NCBI RefSeq assembly: GCF_000590925.1 | Contig: NZ_CP004372.1 | Location: forward strand, 2,771,001 to 2,835,000 | Direction of reading: 5' to 3' | DNA length: 64,000 nt | Origin: Roseibacterium elongatum DSM 19469 | Lineage (GTDB): Bacteria; Pseudomonadota; Alphaproteobacteria; Rhodobacterales; Rhodobacteraceae | Program-made: the position numbers and the translations under genes | Shown: positions 8,920 to 18,250 of the stretch, in pieces | Position numbering within the stretch: the stretch's first letter is position 1 | How the letters are laid out: every line of letters starts with the position of its first letter | The notes under the pieces: generated by a model | The model's database searches: none | What the model was told of the DNA's origin: nothing | What the model saw: only the letters and a program-made list of their open reading frames with translations

Positions 8920-9738
8920 ATGGCAGTCGGAATTTTCGATAGCGGTCTGGGCGGGCTGACCGTACTGGAGGCGGTGACGAAACGCCTGCCGGACCTGCCC
9001 GTGGTCTATTTCGGCGACAACGCGCACACGCCCTATGGCGTGCGCGATGCCGACGACATCTACGACCTGACCACCGCCGGCGTGCAATGCCTGTTCGATC
9101 AGGGCTGCGACCTTGTGATCCTGGCCTGCAACACGGCGTCCGCCGCCGCGCTGCGCCGGATGCAGGAGGGCTGGGTGCCCCATGACAAGCGCGTGCTGGG
9201 CGTCTTCGTGCCGCTGATCGAGGCGCTGACCGAACGCAAATGGGGCGACAACTCCCCCCCGCGCGAAGTCGCCGTAAAGCATGTGGCGCTGTTCGCGACG
9301 CCCACCACCGTCTCCAGCCGCGCCTTCCAGCGCGAACTGGCCTTTCGCGCCATCGGTGTCGATGTCGAGGCGCAGCCCTGCGCCGGTGTCGTCGACGCGA
9401 TCGAGATGGGCGACATGATCCTGGCCGATGCGCTGGTGCGCAGCCACGTGGAATCGCTGCAACGGCGGATGCCCAAACCCGAGGCCGCGATCCTGGGCTG
9501 CACCCATTACCCGCTGGTCGAAGAAGTGTTCCGCGACGCCCTCGGCCCCGAGGTGGCGGTCTATTCCCAGCCCAATCTCGTGGCCGAAAGCCTGGCCGAT
9601 TACCTCGACCGCCGCCCCGAAATGGTGGGCCCGGGCGGCGAGACGAAATTCCTGACCACGGGCGACCCCAAGCGCGTGTCGTCCAAGGCCACGCAATTCC
9701 TGCGACGACAGATCGCCTTCGAGTCCGCCGATCTCTAG
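8920..9738 (+). CDS. murI: Glutamate racemase
   Basis: A 272-residue enzyme that makes D-glutamate for peptidoglycan. Both catalytic cysteines are in their usual contexts: [10 protein letters not shown] in the first half and [10 protein letters not shown] in the second. The N-terminal [11 protein letters not shown] and GDNAHTPYG motifs are intact. It begins 4 bp after the acyltransferase stop. The length is normal and I see nothing unusual. Confidence 0.96.
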   Translation: MAVGIFDSGLGGLTVLEAVTKRLPDLPVVYFGDNAHTPYGVRDADDIYDLTTAGVQCLFDQGCDLVILACNTASAAALRRMQEGWVPHDKRVLGVFVPLIEALTERKWGDNSPPREVAVKHVALFATPTTVSSRAFQRELAFRAIGVDVEAQPCAGVVDAIEMGDMILADALVRSHVESLQRRMPKPEAAILGCTHYPLVEEVFRDALGPEVAVYSQPNLVAESLADYLDRRPEMVGPGGETKFLTTGDPKRVSSKATQFLRRQIAFESADL

Positions 9739-9767
9739 AGTTTTCCCTCGACCGGGACCATATTGAA

Positions 9768-10795
9768 ATGACTAAGAAAATCGCCATCCTCGGCGCCTCG
9801 GGCTATACCGGGGCCGAACTCGTCCGGCTGATCCTCGGGCATCCCGACATGAGCATCACCGCGCTGACGGGCGACCGCAAGGCCGGTCAGCCGATGGCCG
9901 CCGTCTACCCGTTCCTGCGCGGCTACGACCTGCCCGATCTCTGCCGTATCGACGAGGTCGATTTCAGCCAGATCGACTTGGCGTTCTGTGCCCTTCCGCA
10001 TGCCACATCGCAAAGCGTGATCAAGGATTTGCCCCGCGACCTGAAAGTCGTGGATCTGTCCGCCGATTTCCGCCTGCGCGACGCGGCGGCCTATGAAAAA
10101 TGGTATGGCAAACCGCATGACGCGCCCGAGTTGCAGGCCGAGGCCGTCTATGGCCTGACCGAGTTCTACCGCGACCGGATACGCACGGCGCGGCTGGTGG
10201 CGGGACGGGCTGCAACGCGGCAACCGGGCAATACGCGATCCGCCCCTTGCTGAGCGCCGGCGTGATCGACCCCGACGAGATCATCATCAACCTGATCACC
10301 GGGGTGTCCGGCGCGGGGCGCAGCCTCAAGGAAAACCTGCTGCACGCGGAATTGTCCGAAGGCACGAACCCCTACGCAATCGGCGGGGTGCATCGGCATC
10401 TCGGCGAGTTCGACCAGGAGTTCAGCGCCATCGCTGGCCGCCCCGTCGCGGTGCAGTTCACGCCGCATCTGGCGCCGATGAACCGGGGCATTCTGGCCAC
10501 TGTCTATGTCCATGGCCATGGGCAGGCGATCTATGAGGCGCTGGAAAGCGCTTATGCGGCCGAGCCGTTCATCCGCATGCTTCCTTTTGGCACGGCCCCC
10601 TCGACACATGACGTCCGTGGGTCCAATTATGTGCATGTCGGTGTGACGGCAGACCGGCGGGCGGGGCGGGCCATCGTGTTCGTCGCGCTCGACAACCTGT
10701 GCAAGGGCTCTTCGGGGCAGGCGCTGCAGAACGCGAATCTGATGCTCGGGATCGAGGAAACGACCGGGCTGATGGGGGCGGCGCTGTTCCCCTGA
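9768..10795 (+). CDS. argC: N-acetyl-gamma-glutamyl-phosphate reductase, one base missing at about 10204
   Basis: This arginine-biosynthesis enzyme reduces N-acetylglutamyl phosphate to the semialdehyde. The N-terminal part has the NADP fold start [19 protein letters not shown], then [12 protein letters not shown] and [11 protein letters not shown]. The frame breaks at about 10204. Adding one G to the GGG run there gives [19 protein letters not shown], with the presumed active-site Cys, and continues to the normal end ([31 protein letters not shown]). The corrected length is 342 residues, normal for the family. Because argC is needed for arginine prototrophy and all else is conserved, I think this is a homopolymer error rather than a true pseudogene. 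Confidence 0.88.
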
Positions 10796-10816
10796 GCGAG
10801 TGAGGAGAAACAGGCC

Positions 10817-11278
10817 ATGCGTGGTCTCAAGAAACAACGACGGATCCAGGTGGTCATGGTAGCCACCGTGGCGCTGGCCGTTTCGGCCGGGCTGATCGGC
10901 TATGCCATGCGCGACGGCATCAATTTCTTCCGCGCGCCGGTGGATGTGGTCGCAAGCCCCCCGCCGGCCACCGAAACCTTCCGCATCGGCGGCCTGGTCG
11001 AGGATGGCAGCCTGGTGCGCGGCCAGGGCGAGACGATCACCTTCCTGGTCACCGATGGCGGCGCCTCGGTGCCGGTGACCTACACGGGCGTTTTGCCGGA
11101 CCTGTTCGACGAGGGGCAGGGCATGGTCGGGACGGGCCGCCTGGTCGACGGTGTCTTCGAGGCGACCGAGATCCTGGCGCGCCATGACGAGACCTACATG
11201 CCGGCCGAGGTGATCGACGCCTTGGAAGAGCAGGGCGTCTACCGCCACGCGGAGGACGAGGCGGGGCCGGAAAGCTGA
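10817..11278 (+). CDS. ccmE: Cytochrome c maturation heme chaperone CcmE
   Basis: A 153-residue, membrane-anchored periplasmic protein that binds heme covalently and hands it to apocytochrome c. It has a basic N-terminus, one transmembrane helix (residues about 12-30), and the OB-fold blocks FRIGGLVEDGSL and VTYTGVLPDLFDEGQGMV. The heme-binding His is in ARHDETYMP (the common motif is HDENYMP). It is 22 bp after argC. The rest of the ccm genes are not in the window. Confidence 0.95.
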   Translation: MRGLKKQRRIQVVMVATVALAVSAGLIGYAMRDGINFFRAPVDVVASPPPATETFRIGGLVEDGSLVRGQGETITFLVTDGGASVPVTYTGVLPDLFDEGQGMVGTGRLVDGVFEATEILARHDETYMPAEVIDALEEQGVYRHAEDEAGPES

Positions 11279-11310
11279 CCGGATTTCGCCGCGCTGTCGC
11301 GCGCCGACCC

Positions 11311-11358
11311 GCGGGGGCTCTGCCCCCGCACCCCCGGAGTTTTCCTGCCAAGATGAAG
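11311..11358 (+). repeat. Dispersed intergenic element, copy A
   Basis: GGGGGC-TCT-GCCCCC hairpin followed by CCCCCGGAGTTTTCCTGCC and AAGATGAAG. Located after ccmE in sense orientation. It matches copies near 17149, 20728, 34831, 40465 and 60163. Confidence 0.8.
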
Positions 11359-11375
11359 CGGCATGTCCGTCACGA

Positions 11376-11394
11376 GATCTTAACCGGATCTTAG
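11376..11394 (+). promoter_or_regulatory. Candidate CtrA-binding site upstream of the GTA lysis genes
   Basis: TTAA at 11380, seven bases, then TTAG at 11391: one mismatch from the CtrA full site TTAA-N7-TTAA. It overlaps a GATCTTA direct repeat with an 11-bp period (11376 and 11387). It is 55 bp before the endolysin start. CtrA control of GTA lysis genes is established in Rhodobacter capsulatus; here it is inferred. Confidence 0.5.
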
Positions 11395-11448
11395 GGTTTT
11401 CGTGGTGTCCTGCTCGGGATTGAAACCTTGAGCATGGAGGGGCGAGCC

Positions 11449-12060
11449 ATGCTTTCGGTTCGTGCTATTGCCAATCAGATCGTGTCCCGCGAGGGCGGCT
11501 TCGTGGATGACCCGGACGATCCGGGCGGGGCCACCAAACATGGTGTGACGATCCACACCATGCGCTGCCTCGGGCTGGACCTTGATGCCGATGGCGATGT
11601 GGATGTCGCCGATGTGCGCGCGGTGACCCCCGACATCGCGGCCGACATTTTCTTGCGGCATTACTTCGACGCCCCGCGGATCGCGCTGCTGCCCGAGCCG
11701 CTGCAGCCCTCGGTCTTCGACATGTATGTCAATGCCGGGTCCAATGCGGTGCGCATCCTGCAACGGCTGTTGCGCGACATGGGGCTGGACGTCGTCGTCG
11801 ATGGGGTGATCGGGCCGCAGACGGCGCGCGCCGCCCATGCCGCCTTGCGCGTGGCGCCGGATCACCTGGTCGACGCCTACGGCATCGCGCGGCGCAGCTA
11901 CTATTACCGCCTTGCCGATCGACGCCCGGCCAGCCGCAAATACGCCCGCCGCCGCGATGGCGGCAAGGGGGGCTGGATCCGGCGTGCCGAGGAATTCATC
12001 TCGCCCCGCTATCACCTGACGGAGGCCGAGCATCGCGCCCGGGTGGCCGCATGGGGATGA
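11449..12060 (+). CDS. GTA-type endolysin, GH108 N-acetylmuramidase
   Basis: I choose the ATG at 11449 (MLSVRAIANQ) because GGAGGGG lies 5-6 bases before it; ATG 11434 and TTG 11428 are alternatives. The 203-residue protein matches glycosyl hydrolase family 108 with a C-terminal peptidoglycan-binding domain: SREGGFVDDPDDPGGATKHG holds the catalytic Glu (EGG). DVVVDGVIGPQTARA is the binding-domain signature. With the holin gene right after it, this corresponds to the endolysin-holin pair that releases gene transfer agent particles in Rhodobacterales (rcc00555/rcc00556 in R. capsulatus). The GTA capsid genes are not in this window, as is normal because the lysis pair lies elsewhere in the genome. 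Confidence 0.88.
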   Translation: MLSVRAIANQIVSREGGFVDDPDDPGGATKHGVTIHTMRCLGLDLDADGDVDVADVRAVTPDIAADIFLRHYFDAPRIALLPEPLQPSVFDMYVNAGSNAVRILQRLLRDMGLDVVVDGVIGPQTARAAHAALRVAPDHLVDAYGIARRSYYYRLADRRPASRKYARRRDGGKGGWIRRAEEFISPRYHLTEAEHRARVAAWG

Positions 12061-12548
12061 TCCGTCAGGCGCTGCAAGCCGGTCGCACCGTCGGCGCCGT
12101 GGGCGATGCGGTCGAGGGGGTCTCCGAGGTGTTCGTCGAGAACGCGACACGGCGCATGGAACTGACCGCCGAGGCGCGCGCCGCGGCGCTGCGCGCGGCC
12201 TCGGCCGAGTTCGAACATGCCGGGGTCGGCCGGTTCGACCGGGCGATCAACGGGCTGAACCGGCTGCCGCGGCCCTTGCTGGCGCTGGGGACGATGGGGC
12301 TGTTCGTCTATGCCATGGCCGATCCGCTGGGGTTTTCCGCCCGCATGCGCGGTTTGTCCGAGGTGCCCGATCCGCTGTGGTGGCTGTTGGGGGCCATCGT
12401 CAGCTTTTACTTCGGCGCGCGCGAGTTGCACTATTTCCGCGGTCCCCTGGGCCCGGGATCGGTGCGGGCCGGCCGGGGCGCCTCGGGTCCGCAGGACGGC
12501 GCATCGGACAACGCCGCCTTGTCCGCGTGGCGCGCCGAGGACGGCTAG
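12057..12548 (+). CDS. Holin-like three-TM protein for GTA release
   Basis: A 163-residue protein beginning at the ATG that overlaps the endolysin stop (ATGA); ATG 12051 is an alternative. Residues about 55-72 form an amphipathic region before hydrophobic stretches (RPLLALGTMGLFVYAMADPL, LWWLLGAIVSFYFGARELHY). These match the holin family of three transmembrane segments associated with gene-transfer-agent release. It would form inner-membrane lesions that let the endolysin reach peptidoglycan. The C-terminal tail is polar and probably disordered. It ends 4 bp into the convergent M20 peptidase gene. Confidence 0.82.
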   Translation: MIRQALQAGRTVGAVGDAVEGVSEVFVENATRRMELTAEARAAALRAASAEFEHAGVGRFDRAINGLNRLPRPLLALGTMGLFVYAMADPLGFSARMRGLSEVPDPLWWLLGAIVSFYFGARELHYFRGPLGPGSVRAGRGASGPQDGASDNAALSAWRAEDG

Positions 12549-13957
12549 TCTTGGCGGCGCAACTCGGCGCGGTCCACCTCGCCCAAATCCCAATAAAGGC
12601 CCGCCATCAGCGATGCGGCTTCGGGCAGCAGCGCCTTTGGCAGGTGCTCGTCGGGGGCGTGCTGCGAACAGCCGGGGTAGGAATGCGGAACCCAGACGGT
12701 GGGCAGGCCCAGAAGATCGGTGAAGATGTCGTTGGGCAGCGATCCCCCAAGCGAGGGCAGCACGACCGGCGCGACGCCCTGTGTGCGCGCCAGCGACCCG
12801 GCGGCGAAGGCGGCGGCGGGGTGGTCGGGCGGCGTGGCCGAGGCCGCAAAGGCGGGGCCATCCTCGGTGACCTCGATATCGCCGAAGCCCTGCGCGTCGA
12901 GATGGGCGCGCAGATGTGCGGCAAGCCGGTCTTCGTCCAGCCCGGTGACATGGCGCAGCTGGACCCAGGCCGTGGCCTCGGGGGGGATGGCATTGACGGG
13001 CTGATCCGGCGTGCCGCAGGTGAAGGCGAGGATCTCGGCCGAGTTCCAGCCATGCACCCGTTCGGCCGGGCTCAGCTCGGGCTCGCCCCAGCCGTCATCG
13101 ACCTCGCCGCCCGCCGGGATCAGACCGGCCAGCGCGCGGCGCACCGGGTCGGGCACGCCGCCTTCCGGCGTCCAGCCGGGCACCTGGATCGCCCCGCGCG
13201 CATCCGCGATCGTGGCCAGCGCATGGGCCATTTCCAGACCGGGGTTGCGCAGCACGCCGCCGAAATTGCCCGAATGCCGTCCGCCGTCACGGCGCTTCAG
13301 ATGCAGCTTGAACGTGTGGCCGCCCCGGGCGCCAAGGAAGATCGTCGGCTGGGCGGCCTCGATGCGCGGCCCGTCCGAGGCCAGCAGCAGATCGGCGGCA
13401 AAGTCATCCTTGTGCTCGGCACAAAGGCTGCGCAAGCCGGGCGAGCCGATCTCCTCGCCCATCTCGATGATCCACAGCGCGTTGAACCCCAGCGTGCCGC
13501 CGCGCGCCGCCATGACGGCCTGCAGCGCCGTCAGGTTGACCAGAAACTGCCCCTTGTTGTCGGCAATGCCGCGCCCGTAAAGGCGGCCGGTCTCGGGCTC
13601 TTCGGTCAGGGTCCAGGGGTCGCGGCCCTGCTGCCAGCGGCCTTCCATGCCGGGTACGGTATCGCCATGGGAATACCCCAGAACGGTCGGGCGGGCGGCA
13701 TCCTCGATACGGCGGGCGATCAGAAACGGATGCCCGTCGGCCGCCACGCGCTCGGTCTCGAAGCCCGTGGCGCGCAAGCCGGCCTCGACATGATCCAGAT
13801 AGGCCGCCAGCGTCAGCGCCGAATCGGGGCGCGTGGCATCGGTGCGAAAGGCGATCAAGTCGGCCAGGGCGGTGCGAAAGGCGTCGCTTTCGGCCATGTC
13901 GCGGGCCAGCGCGGTTGCAAGCGCGCGCGGGGCGGGTGTGTCGGGCTGATCGGTCAT
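12545..13957 (-). CDS. M20 family metallopeptidase (dipeptidase/deacylase type)
   Basis: The start at 13957 (MTDQPDTPAPRALA) has an AGGAAAG site; longer frames run through the tRNA and are not real. The 470-residue protein has the M20 metal-site pattern: GYSHGDTVPG, GRGIADNKGQ, then EMGEEIGSPGL with the catalytic Glu pair. PGCSQHAPDEHLPK supplies the last ligand near the C-terminus. The lid domain has RRDGGRHSGNFGG. Members hydrolyse dipeptides or N-acyl amino acids in the cytoplasm; the substrate is not known. It converges on the GTA holin gene with a 4-bp overlap. Confidence 0.88.
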   Translation of the reverse strand: MTDQPDTPAPRALATALARDMAESDAFRTALADLIAFRTDATRPDSALTLAAYLDHVEAGLRATGFETERVAADGHPFLIARRIEDAARPTVLGYSHGDTVPGMEGRWQQGRDPWTLTEEPETGRLYGRGIADNKGQFLVNLTALQAVMAARGGTLGFNALWIIEMGEEIGSPGLRSLCAEHKDDFAADLLLASDGPRIEAAQPTIFLGARGGHTFKLHLKRRDGGRHSGNFGGVLRNPGLEMAHALATIADARGAIQVPGWTPEGGVPDPVRRALAGLIPAGGEVDDGWGEPELSPAERVHGWNSAEILAFTCGTPDQPVNAIPPEATAWVQLRHVTGLDEDRLAAHLRAHLDAQGFGDIEVTEDGPAFAASATPPDHPAAAFAAGSLARTQGVAPVVLPSLGGSLPNDIFTDLLGLPTVWVPHSYPGCSQHAPDEHLPKALLPEAASLMAGLYWDLGEVDRAELRRQD

Positions 13958-14047
13958 GGGCTTTCCTGCAGGCTTTCGTCGCGCACAGGCATGTCGCGCC
14001 AACGCGCGGGACGCAAGGCCATCGCGGCCGAACCCGGGGAAGGAATG

Positions 14048-14137
14048 TGGCGGAGAGACAGGGATTCGAACCCTGGGTGGGCTTGCACCCACAACGGTTT
14101 TCGAGACCGCCCCGTTCGACCACTCCGGCACCTCTCC
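14048..14137 (-). tRNA. tRNA-Ser(CGA)
   Basis: On the minus strand the sequence begins GGAGAGGTGCCGGAGTGG and has the anticodon loop CTCGAAA (anticodon CGA, codon UCG). A long variable arm typical of serine tRNA follows, then the T-loop GGTTCGAATCC. The 3' end TCTCTCC-G-CCA pairs with the 5' acceptor strand, and CCA is encoded. The 90-nt length fits a class II tRNA. Confidence 0.95.
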
Positions 14138-14382
14138 GCAAGGCACGTGGTCCGTGTGGAGCAGGCGTGTAGCGGCTGTGCGGCGGGCGTGCAAGAGGGG
14201 TTTGGGCATTTCCTGCGCGAAACCTGCGGTGCGGCGACGGCGGCGATCCGCAGCGCAAGGCCCGATTTTTGTTCACGTCTTTGGGATTGGCCCTGCCGTC
14301 GCGCGTTCCCATCTGCTATGGCATTGCCCGACCGGATCGGTGCGCCCGCACCGATGACACGCATCCCGCAGGAGGCCCCTTG

Positions 14383-15273
14383 ATGCTGCGCGCCGCCTTT
14401 TTCACCTTTTCCATGGTCTTCGGTCTTCTGGCCGCGGCCGTCGCGTCGGCCCAGACACCGGCCCAGACACCGGCGCAGACGATGCCGGCCGAACCGCCCC
14501 TGTCCGAACGTGCGCCCGAGGTGCACGCGATGCTGGACGCCCTTGGGATGTACGAGGTGATCGAGATCATGTCCGCCGAAGCGCTGGCCGGCTCGACGGA
14601 CCCGGAGGCGGAGATGTTTCCCGGCCAGGGCGGGGCGGCGTGGCAGGCGATGATCGCGCGGCTGCATTCGGTCGAGACCATGACCGAGGCCTTCGAAGCG
14701 GCCTTTCCCGTCGATCGGATGACCCCCGACCAGATCGCCCGGATCACGGCCTTTGCCACGGCCGAGCCGGGGCGCAGCGTGATCGAGGGCGAGATCGCCG
14801 CGCGACGCGCCTTTCTCGATCCGGCGGTCGAGGACGCGGCGCAGATCCGATTTCGCGAGCGGGCCGAGGCCGAGGACCCGCGTCTGGATCTTCTGGGCCG
14901 CTTCATCGCCGCCAACGACCTGGTCGAGCGCAACGTGATGGGCGCGCTCAATTCCAACTATGCCTTCTATCGCGGCCTGGCCGATGGCGGCGCCTTCGAG
15001 GTCGATCTGCCCGAAGAGCTGATGCTGGCCGAGGTCTGGGGGCAGGAGCCCCAGATCCGGGCCGACACGATCGAATGGCTATATTCCTACCAGCTGGCCG
15101 CCTATTCGGGCGTCACCGAGTCCGATTTCGAGGCCTATATCGCCATGTCCGAAACGCCCGCGGGCCAGGCGCTGAACGCCGCCCTGTTCACGGCCTTCGA
15201 TGCGATGTTCGACGATACCAGCTATGCCTTGGGAACGGCCGCCGCGGTCTTCATCGCGGGCGAAGATACCTGA
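14383..15273 (+). CDS. Secreted protein, DUF2059-like
   Basis: The start at 14383 ([14 protein letters not shown]) follows GGAGG. The 296-residue product has a signal peptide ending near ASAQ, then a short TPAQTPAQT repeat. The remainder is mostly helical. The segment around [26 protein letters not shown] and later [21 protein letters not shown] is the pattern of DUF2059-type periplasmic proteins, where FYxTPxGxxL-like motifs recur. No function is established for the family. It is monocistronic, between the tRNA and a terminator-like hairpin. Confidence 0.7.
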   Translation: MLRAAFFTFSMVFGLLAAAVASAQTPAQTPAQTMPAEPPLSERAPEVHAMLDALGMYEVIEIMSAEALAGSTDPEAEMFPGQGGAAWQAMIARLHSVETMTEAFEAAFPVDRMTPDQIARITAFATAEPGRSVIEGEIAARRAFLDPAVEDAAQIRFRERAEAEDPRLDLLGRFIAANDLVERNVMGALNSNYAFYRGLADGGAFEVDLPEELMLAEVWGQEPQIRADTIEWLYSYQLAAYSGVTESDFEAYIAMSETPAGQALNAALFTAFDAMFDDTSYALGTAAAVFIAGEDT

Positions 15274-15322
15274 GCGGCAAAGCTTGACCCGGCAGGGCGC
15301 TTGAGGCATATCACGGCTTCTG

Positions 15323-15358
15323 CCGCCGTCCGGGTTCTCGGGCGGCGGGAATCGTTTT
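15323..15358 (+). terminator. Terminator-like hairpin before rplU
   Basis: CCGCCGTCC (15323-15331) pairs with GGGCGGCGG (15340-15348) with one G-T wobble, followed by GAATCGTTTTT. It fits termination of the DUF2059-type gene, 50 bp upstream. Confidence 0.65.
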
Positions 15359-15474
15359 TGACATGACGCCCCGACCGGGGCGCGCTGTCCGAGGCGGGGC
15401 AGGGGCCACGGCCCGACCCCAGAAACACCGGGACACCGGGGCCAAAGGGCGCGGCAGACAAAAGGACCACGCGC

Positions 15475-16116
15475 ATGTTCGCGGTGATGAAAACCGGCGG
15501 CAAGCAATACAAGGTGAAGGCGGGCGACCGTCTGCGCGTTGAAAAGCTGGCAGCCGATGCGGGCGAAACCGTCCAGTTCAACGATATTCTGATGCTTGGC
15601 GGCGACAGCGCCACGGTGGGCAGCCCCACGGTCGAGGGCGCGGCGGTGCAGGCCACCGTCGTCGACCAGATCAAGGGCGAAAAGCTGATCCACTTCGTCA
15701 AGCGCCGTCGCAAGCATTCGTCCAAGCGCACCAAGGGCCATCGCCAGCAGCTGACGCTGGTCGAGATCACCGAGATCCTGACCTCGGGTGCGGACAAGTC
15801 CGGCGTCAAGGCCGCCGTCGGCGCAGGCTCGGTCGCCACGACCGCCGAGGCCGCCCCGGCCCCGAAAAAGGCCGCCAAGAAAGAGGCCGCACCGACCGCA
15901 GCCGCCCCCGCCGCGGGTGGCGATGATCTCAAGCAACTGTCGGGCGTCGGCCCCGCGCTTGAGAAAAAGCTGCACGAGGCAGGTGTGACCAGCTTTGCCC
16001 AGATCGCCGCATGGACGCCCGAAGATGTGGCCGACATGGACGAGAAGCTGTCCTTCAAGGGCCGCATCGAGCGTGAGGGCTGGATCGAACAGGCCAAGAA
16101 ACTGGCCGGCGCATAA
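15475..16116 (+). CDS. rplU: 50S ribosomal protein L21 with C-terminal HhH extension
   Basis: Residues 1 to about 103 are a normal L21 ([36 protein letters not shown]). They are followed by a Lys/Ala/Pro linker ([17 protein letters not shown]) and a 60-residue C-terminal domain: [19 protein letters not shown] is a helix-hairpin-helix of the type often annotated as a predicted flap-endonuclease-like or DNA-binding HhH domain. The total of 213 residues is about twice the standard L21. I know this arrangement from Rhodobacterales; the role of the extension is not established. rpmA follows 12 bp downstream in the usual operon, with a 5' leader of about 115 nt. Confidence 0.95.
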   Translation: MFAVMKTGGKQYKVKAGDRLRVEKLAADAGETVQFNDILMLGGDSATVGSPTVEGAAVQATVVDQIKGEKLIHFVKRRRKHSSKRTKGHRQQLTLVEITEILTSGADKSGVKAAVGAGSVATTAEAAPAPKKAAKKEAAPTAAAPAAGGDDLKQLSGVGPALEKKLHEAGVTSFAQIAAWTPEDVADMDEKLSFKGRIEREGWIEQAKKLAGA

Positions 16117-16128
16117 GGAGAGAGACAC

Positions 16129-16398
16129 ATGGCACATAAAAAAGCAGGTGGCTCCAGCCGTAACGGCCGCGATTCCGCCGGTCGTCGTCTTGGCATCAAG
16201 AAGTTCGGGGGCGAAGCCGTCATTCCGGGCAACATCATCGCGCGCCAGCGCGGCACCAAGTGGCATCCGGGCGAAGGCGTCGGCATGGGCAAGGATCATA
16301 CCATCTTTGCGACCACCGAAGGCCAGGTGACCTTTGCCAAGGGTTTCAAGGGCCGCACCTTCATTTCGGTCCTGCCAACCGCCGAGGCCGCGGAGTAA
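16129..16398 (+). CDS. rpmA: 50S ribosomal protein L27
   Basis: An 89-residue L27 starting [20 protein letters not shown], without the cleavable N-terminal extension seen in Firmicutes. It contacts the peptidyl transferase centre. It is preceded by AAGGAGAG and forms the second gene of the rplU-rpmA operon. A strong terminator follows. Confidence 0.97.
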   Translation: MAHKKAGGSSRNGRDSAGRRLGIKKFGGEAVIPGNIIARQRGTKWHPGEGVGMGKDHTIFATTEGQVTFAKGFKGRTFISVLPTAEAAE

Positions 16399-16427
16399 CG
16401 CCGAATCCCGACTGTGGACAGGTTGAG

Positions 16428-16461
16428 GGGCCGGCGGATCAGCCGGCCCTTTCGCATTTTT
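16428..16461 (+). terminator. Rho-independent terminator of rplU-rpmA
   Basis: GGGCCGGC (16428-16435) and GCCGGCCC (16442-16449) form a perfect 8-bp stem with a 6-nt loop, followed by TTTCGCATTTTT. Confidence 0.88.
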
Positions 16462-16537
16462 GCCATCACCTTGTGTTACCGGGCCGTCATGCCCATTTTT
16501 CCCCTGGGGGGAGTGGTTCGGAGGAGGGCCACAGCCC

Positions 16538-17077
16538 ATGAAACAGGAAGCCATCGTTGCACAGGCCCTTGTCGAGGCCCCGCGCATGGTCTTGCGCCCG
16601 CTGCGTCCGTCGGATGCGGGGCTTTTGTCCATGTACACATCCGACAAGCGCGTGGCCGAGATGACCACATCGATTCCCCATCCCCTGCCGCCCGGCACCA
16701 CCGAGGCGTTCATACAGCGCGTCAGCCATCCCGACCGGACCGAGTTCGTCTGGGCGATGGACGCCACGCGCTACGGCGGGGCCGAGGTGCTGGGGGTGAT
16801 TGCCCTCAAGCAGATGGATCGCGGCCAGTCCGAAATCAGCTACTGGGTGGCGCCCGCGATGTGGAACACGGGCTTCGCCTCGGAGGCCGTGAATGCGCTG
16901 GTGGCGGCGAACCCGCTCGAGAACAAGACCATTTTCGGTTCGGTGTTTCAGGACAATCCGGGCTCGGCGCGGGTGCTGACCAATGCGGGCTTCGACTATC
17001 TGGGCGATGCCGAGGCCTATTCGGTCGCACGTCAGGCCAAGGTGCCGACATGGACCTACCTCAAGCGTTTGGGGTAA
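16538..17077 (+). CDS. GNAT family N-acetyltransferase (RimJ/RimL type)
   Basis: The start at 16538 (MKQEAIVAQ) follows GGAGGAG. The 179-residue protein has the RimJ/RimL-like layout: RMVLRPLRPSDAGLL at the N-terminus, then ISYWVAPAMWNTGFASEAV, which corresponds to the acetyl-CoA pyrophosphate-binding loop. It then has FQDNPGSARVLTNAGFDYLG. The canonical Q/RxxGxG/A loop is replaced by WNTGFA, still compatible with binding. It acetylates an amine on a protein or small molecule; the substrate is unknown. It lies between rpmA and obgE on the same strand. Confidence 0.85.
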   Translation: MKQEAIVAQALVEAPRMVLRPLRPSDAGLLSMYTSDKRVAEMTTSIPHPLPPGTTEAFIQRVSHPDRTEFVWAMDATRYGGAEVLGVIALKQMDRGQSEISYWVAPAMWNTGFASEAVNALVAANPLENKTIFGSVFQDNPGSARVLTNAGFDYLGDAEAYSVARQAKVPTWTYLKRLG

Positions 17078-17148
17078 GGGTCGACGGGCGGGATGCGAGG
17101 GGGCATCGTCCATTGTCCGCGGACCACTGCCGGACAAGAGACAATCCC

Positions 17149-17181
17149 TCGCGCTCCCCGGAGTTTTTTGCCAAGATGAAG
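17149..17181 (+). repeat. Dispersed intergenic element, copy B (partial)
   Basis: CTCCCCGGAGTTTTTTGCC then AAGATGAAGG. The G-rich hairpin is missing and replaced by other sequence; the 3' half matches the other copies. Located between the GNAT gene and obgE. Confidence 0.7.
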
Positions 17182-17212
17182 GGGAGGCCCTGCGCCTCGT
17201 CCCGGTGATCCC

Positions 17213-18250
17213 ATGAAGTTTCTAGATCTTGCCAAAGTCCATATCCGCTCGGGCAGCGGCGGCGGCGGGGCGGTCAGCTTTCACCGCGAGAAGTTCGTCG
17301 AATATGGCGGACCCGATGGCGGCGATGGCGGGCGCGGCGGCGATGTCTGGGCCGAGGCGGTGGACGGGCTGAACACGCTGATCGATTTCCGCTACCAGCA
17401 GCATTTCTTCGCCAAGAACGGCACGCCCGGCATGGGCAAGCAGCGCACCGGCGCGGGCGGCGACGATATCGTGCTGCGCGTTCCGGCGGGCACCGAGATT
17501 CTGGAAGAAGACGAGGAGACGGTGATCGCCGACCTCGCCCATGTGGGCGACCGGGTGCTGCTGGCCAAGGGCGGCAATGGCGGCTTCGGCAACCTGCATT
17601 TCAAGACGGCGACCAACCAGGCCCCGCGCCGGGCCAATCCCGGCCAGCCGGGGGTGGAGCGCACGATCTGGCTGCGGCTGAAACTGATCGCGGATGTGGG
17701 CCTGTTGGGTCTGCCCAATGCGGGCAAATCGACCTTTCTGGCCGCGACCTCGAACGCGCGGCCCAAGATCGCGGATTATCCCTTTACCACGCTGCATCCC
17801 AACTTGGGCGTCGTGGGGGTCGATGGTGCGGAATTCGTCGTGGCCGACATTCCCGGCCTGATCGAAGGCGCGCATGAGGGGCGGGGGCTGGGCGACCTGT
17901 TCCTTGGGCATGTGGAGCGCTGCGCGGTGCTGCTGCACCTGATCGACGGCACATCCGAGGATGTGGTGGCCGATTACCACACCATCATCGAAGAGCTTTC
18001 GGCCTATGGCGGGGGGCTGGCCGAGAAGCCGCGCGTGACAGTGCTCAACAAGATCGACGCGCTGACGGACGAGGAGATCGCCGGGAAACGCGCCGCGCTG
18101 GAGGCCGAAACCGGTGGCGCGGTCATGGCCATGTCGGGCGTCGCCCGCACCGGCCTGGTCGAGGTGTTGCGCGTGCTGCGATCGAAGATCGACGCGGACC
18201 GGCTGCGGATGCGCGCCGACCGCGAGGAGCCCGAGCCGTGGCGGCCCTGA
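17213..18250 (+). CDS. obgE: GTPase Obg
   Basis: A 345-residue Obg/CgtA GTPase, involved in 50S subunit assembly and stress control. The N-terminal glycine-rich Obg fold is clear ([28 protein letters not shown]). The G domain has GLPNAGKST (P-loop), [16 protein letters not shown] (G3) and NKID (G4). The short C-terminal tail ends in acidic and basic residues, shorter than in E. coli. It ends 13 bp into proB. The neighbourhood of rplU, rpmA and obgE is widely conserved in bacteria. Confidence 0.96.
   Translation: MKFLDLAKVHIRSGSGGGGAVSFHREKFVEYGGPDGGDGGRGGDVWAEAVDGLNTLIDFRYQQHFFAKNGTPGMGKQRTGAGGDDIVLRVPAGTEILEEDEETVIADLAHVGDRVLLAKGGNGGFGNLHFKTATNQAPRRANPGQPGVERTIWLRLKLIADVGLLGLPNAGKSTFLAATSNARPKIADYPFTTLHPNLGVVGVDGAEFVVADIPGLIEGAHEGRGLGDLFLGHVERCAVLLHLIDGTSEDVVADYHTIIEELSAYGGGLAEKPRVTVLNKIDALTDEEIAGKRAALEAETGGAVMAMSGVARTGLVEVLRVLRSKIDADRLRMRADREEPEPWRP

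Noticed and set aside
12377..14383. A 668-residue plus-strand frame through the M20 peptidase and the tRNA gene
   Set aside because: It reads through a tRNA and opposes a conserved peptidase; shadow frame.
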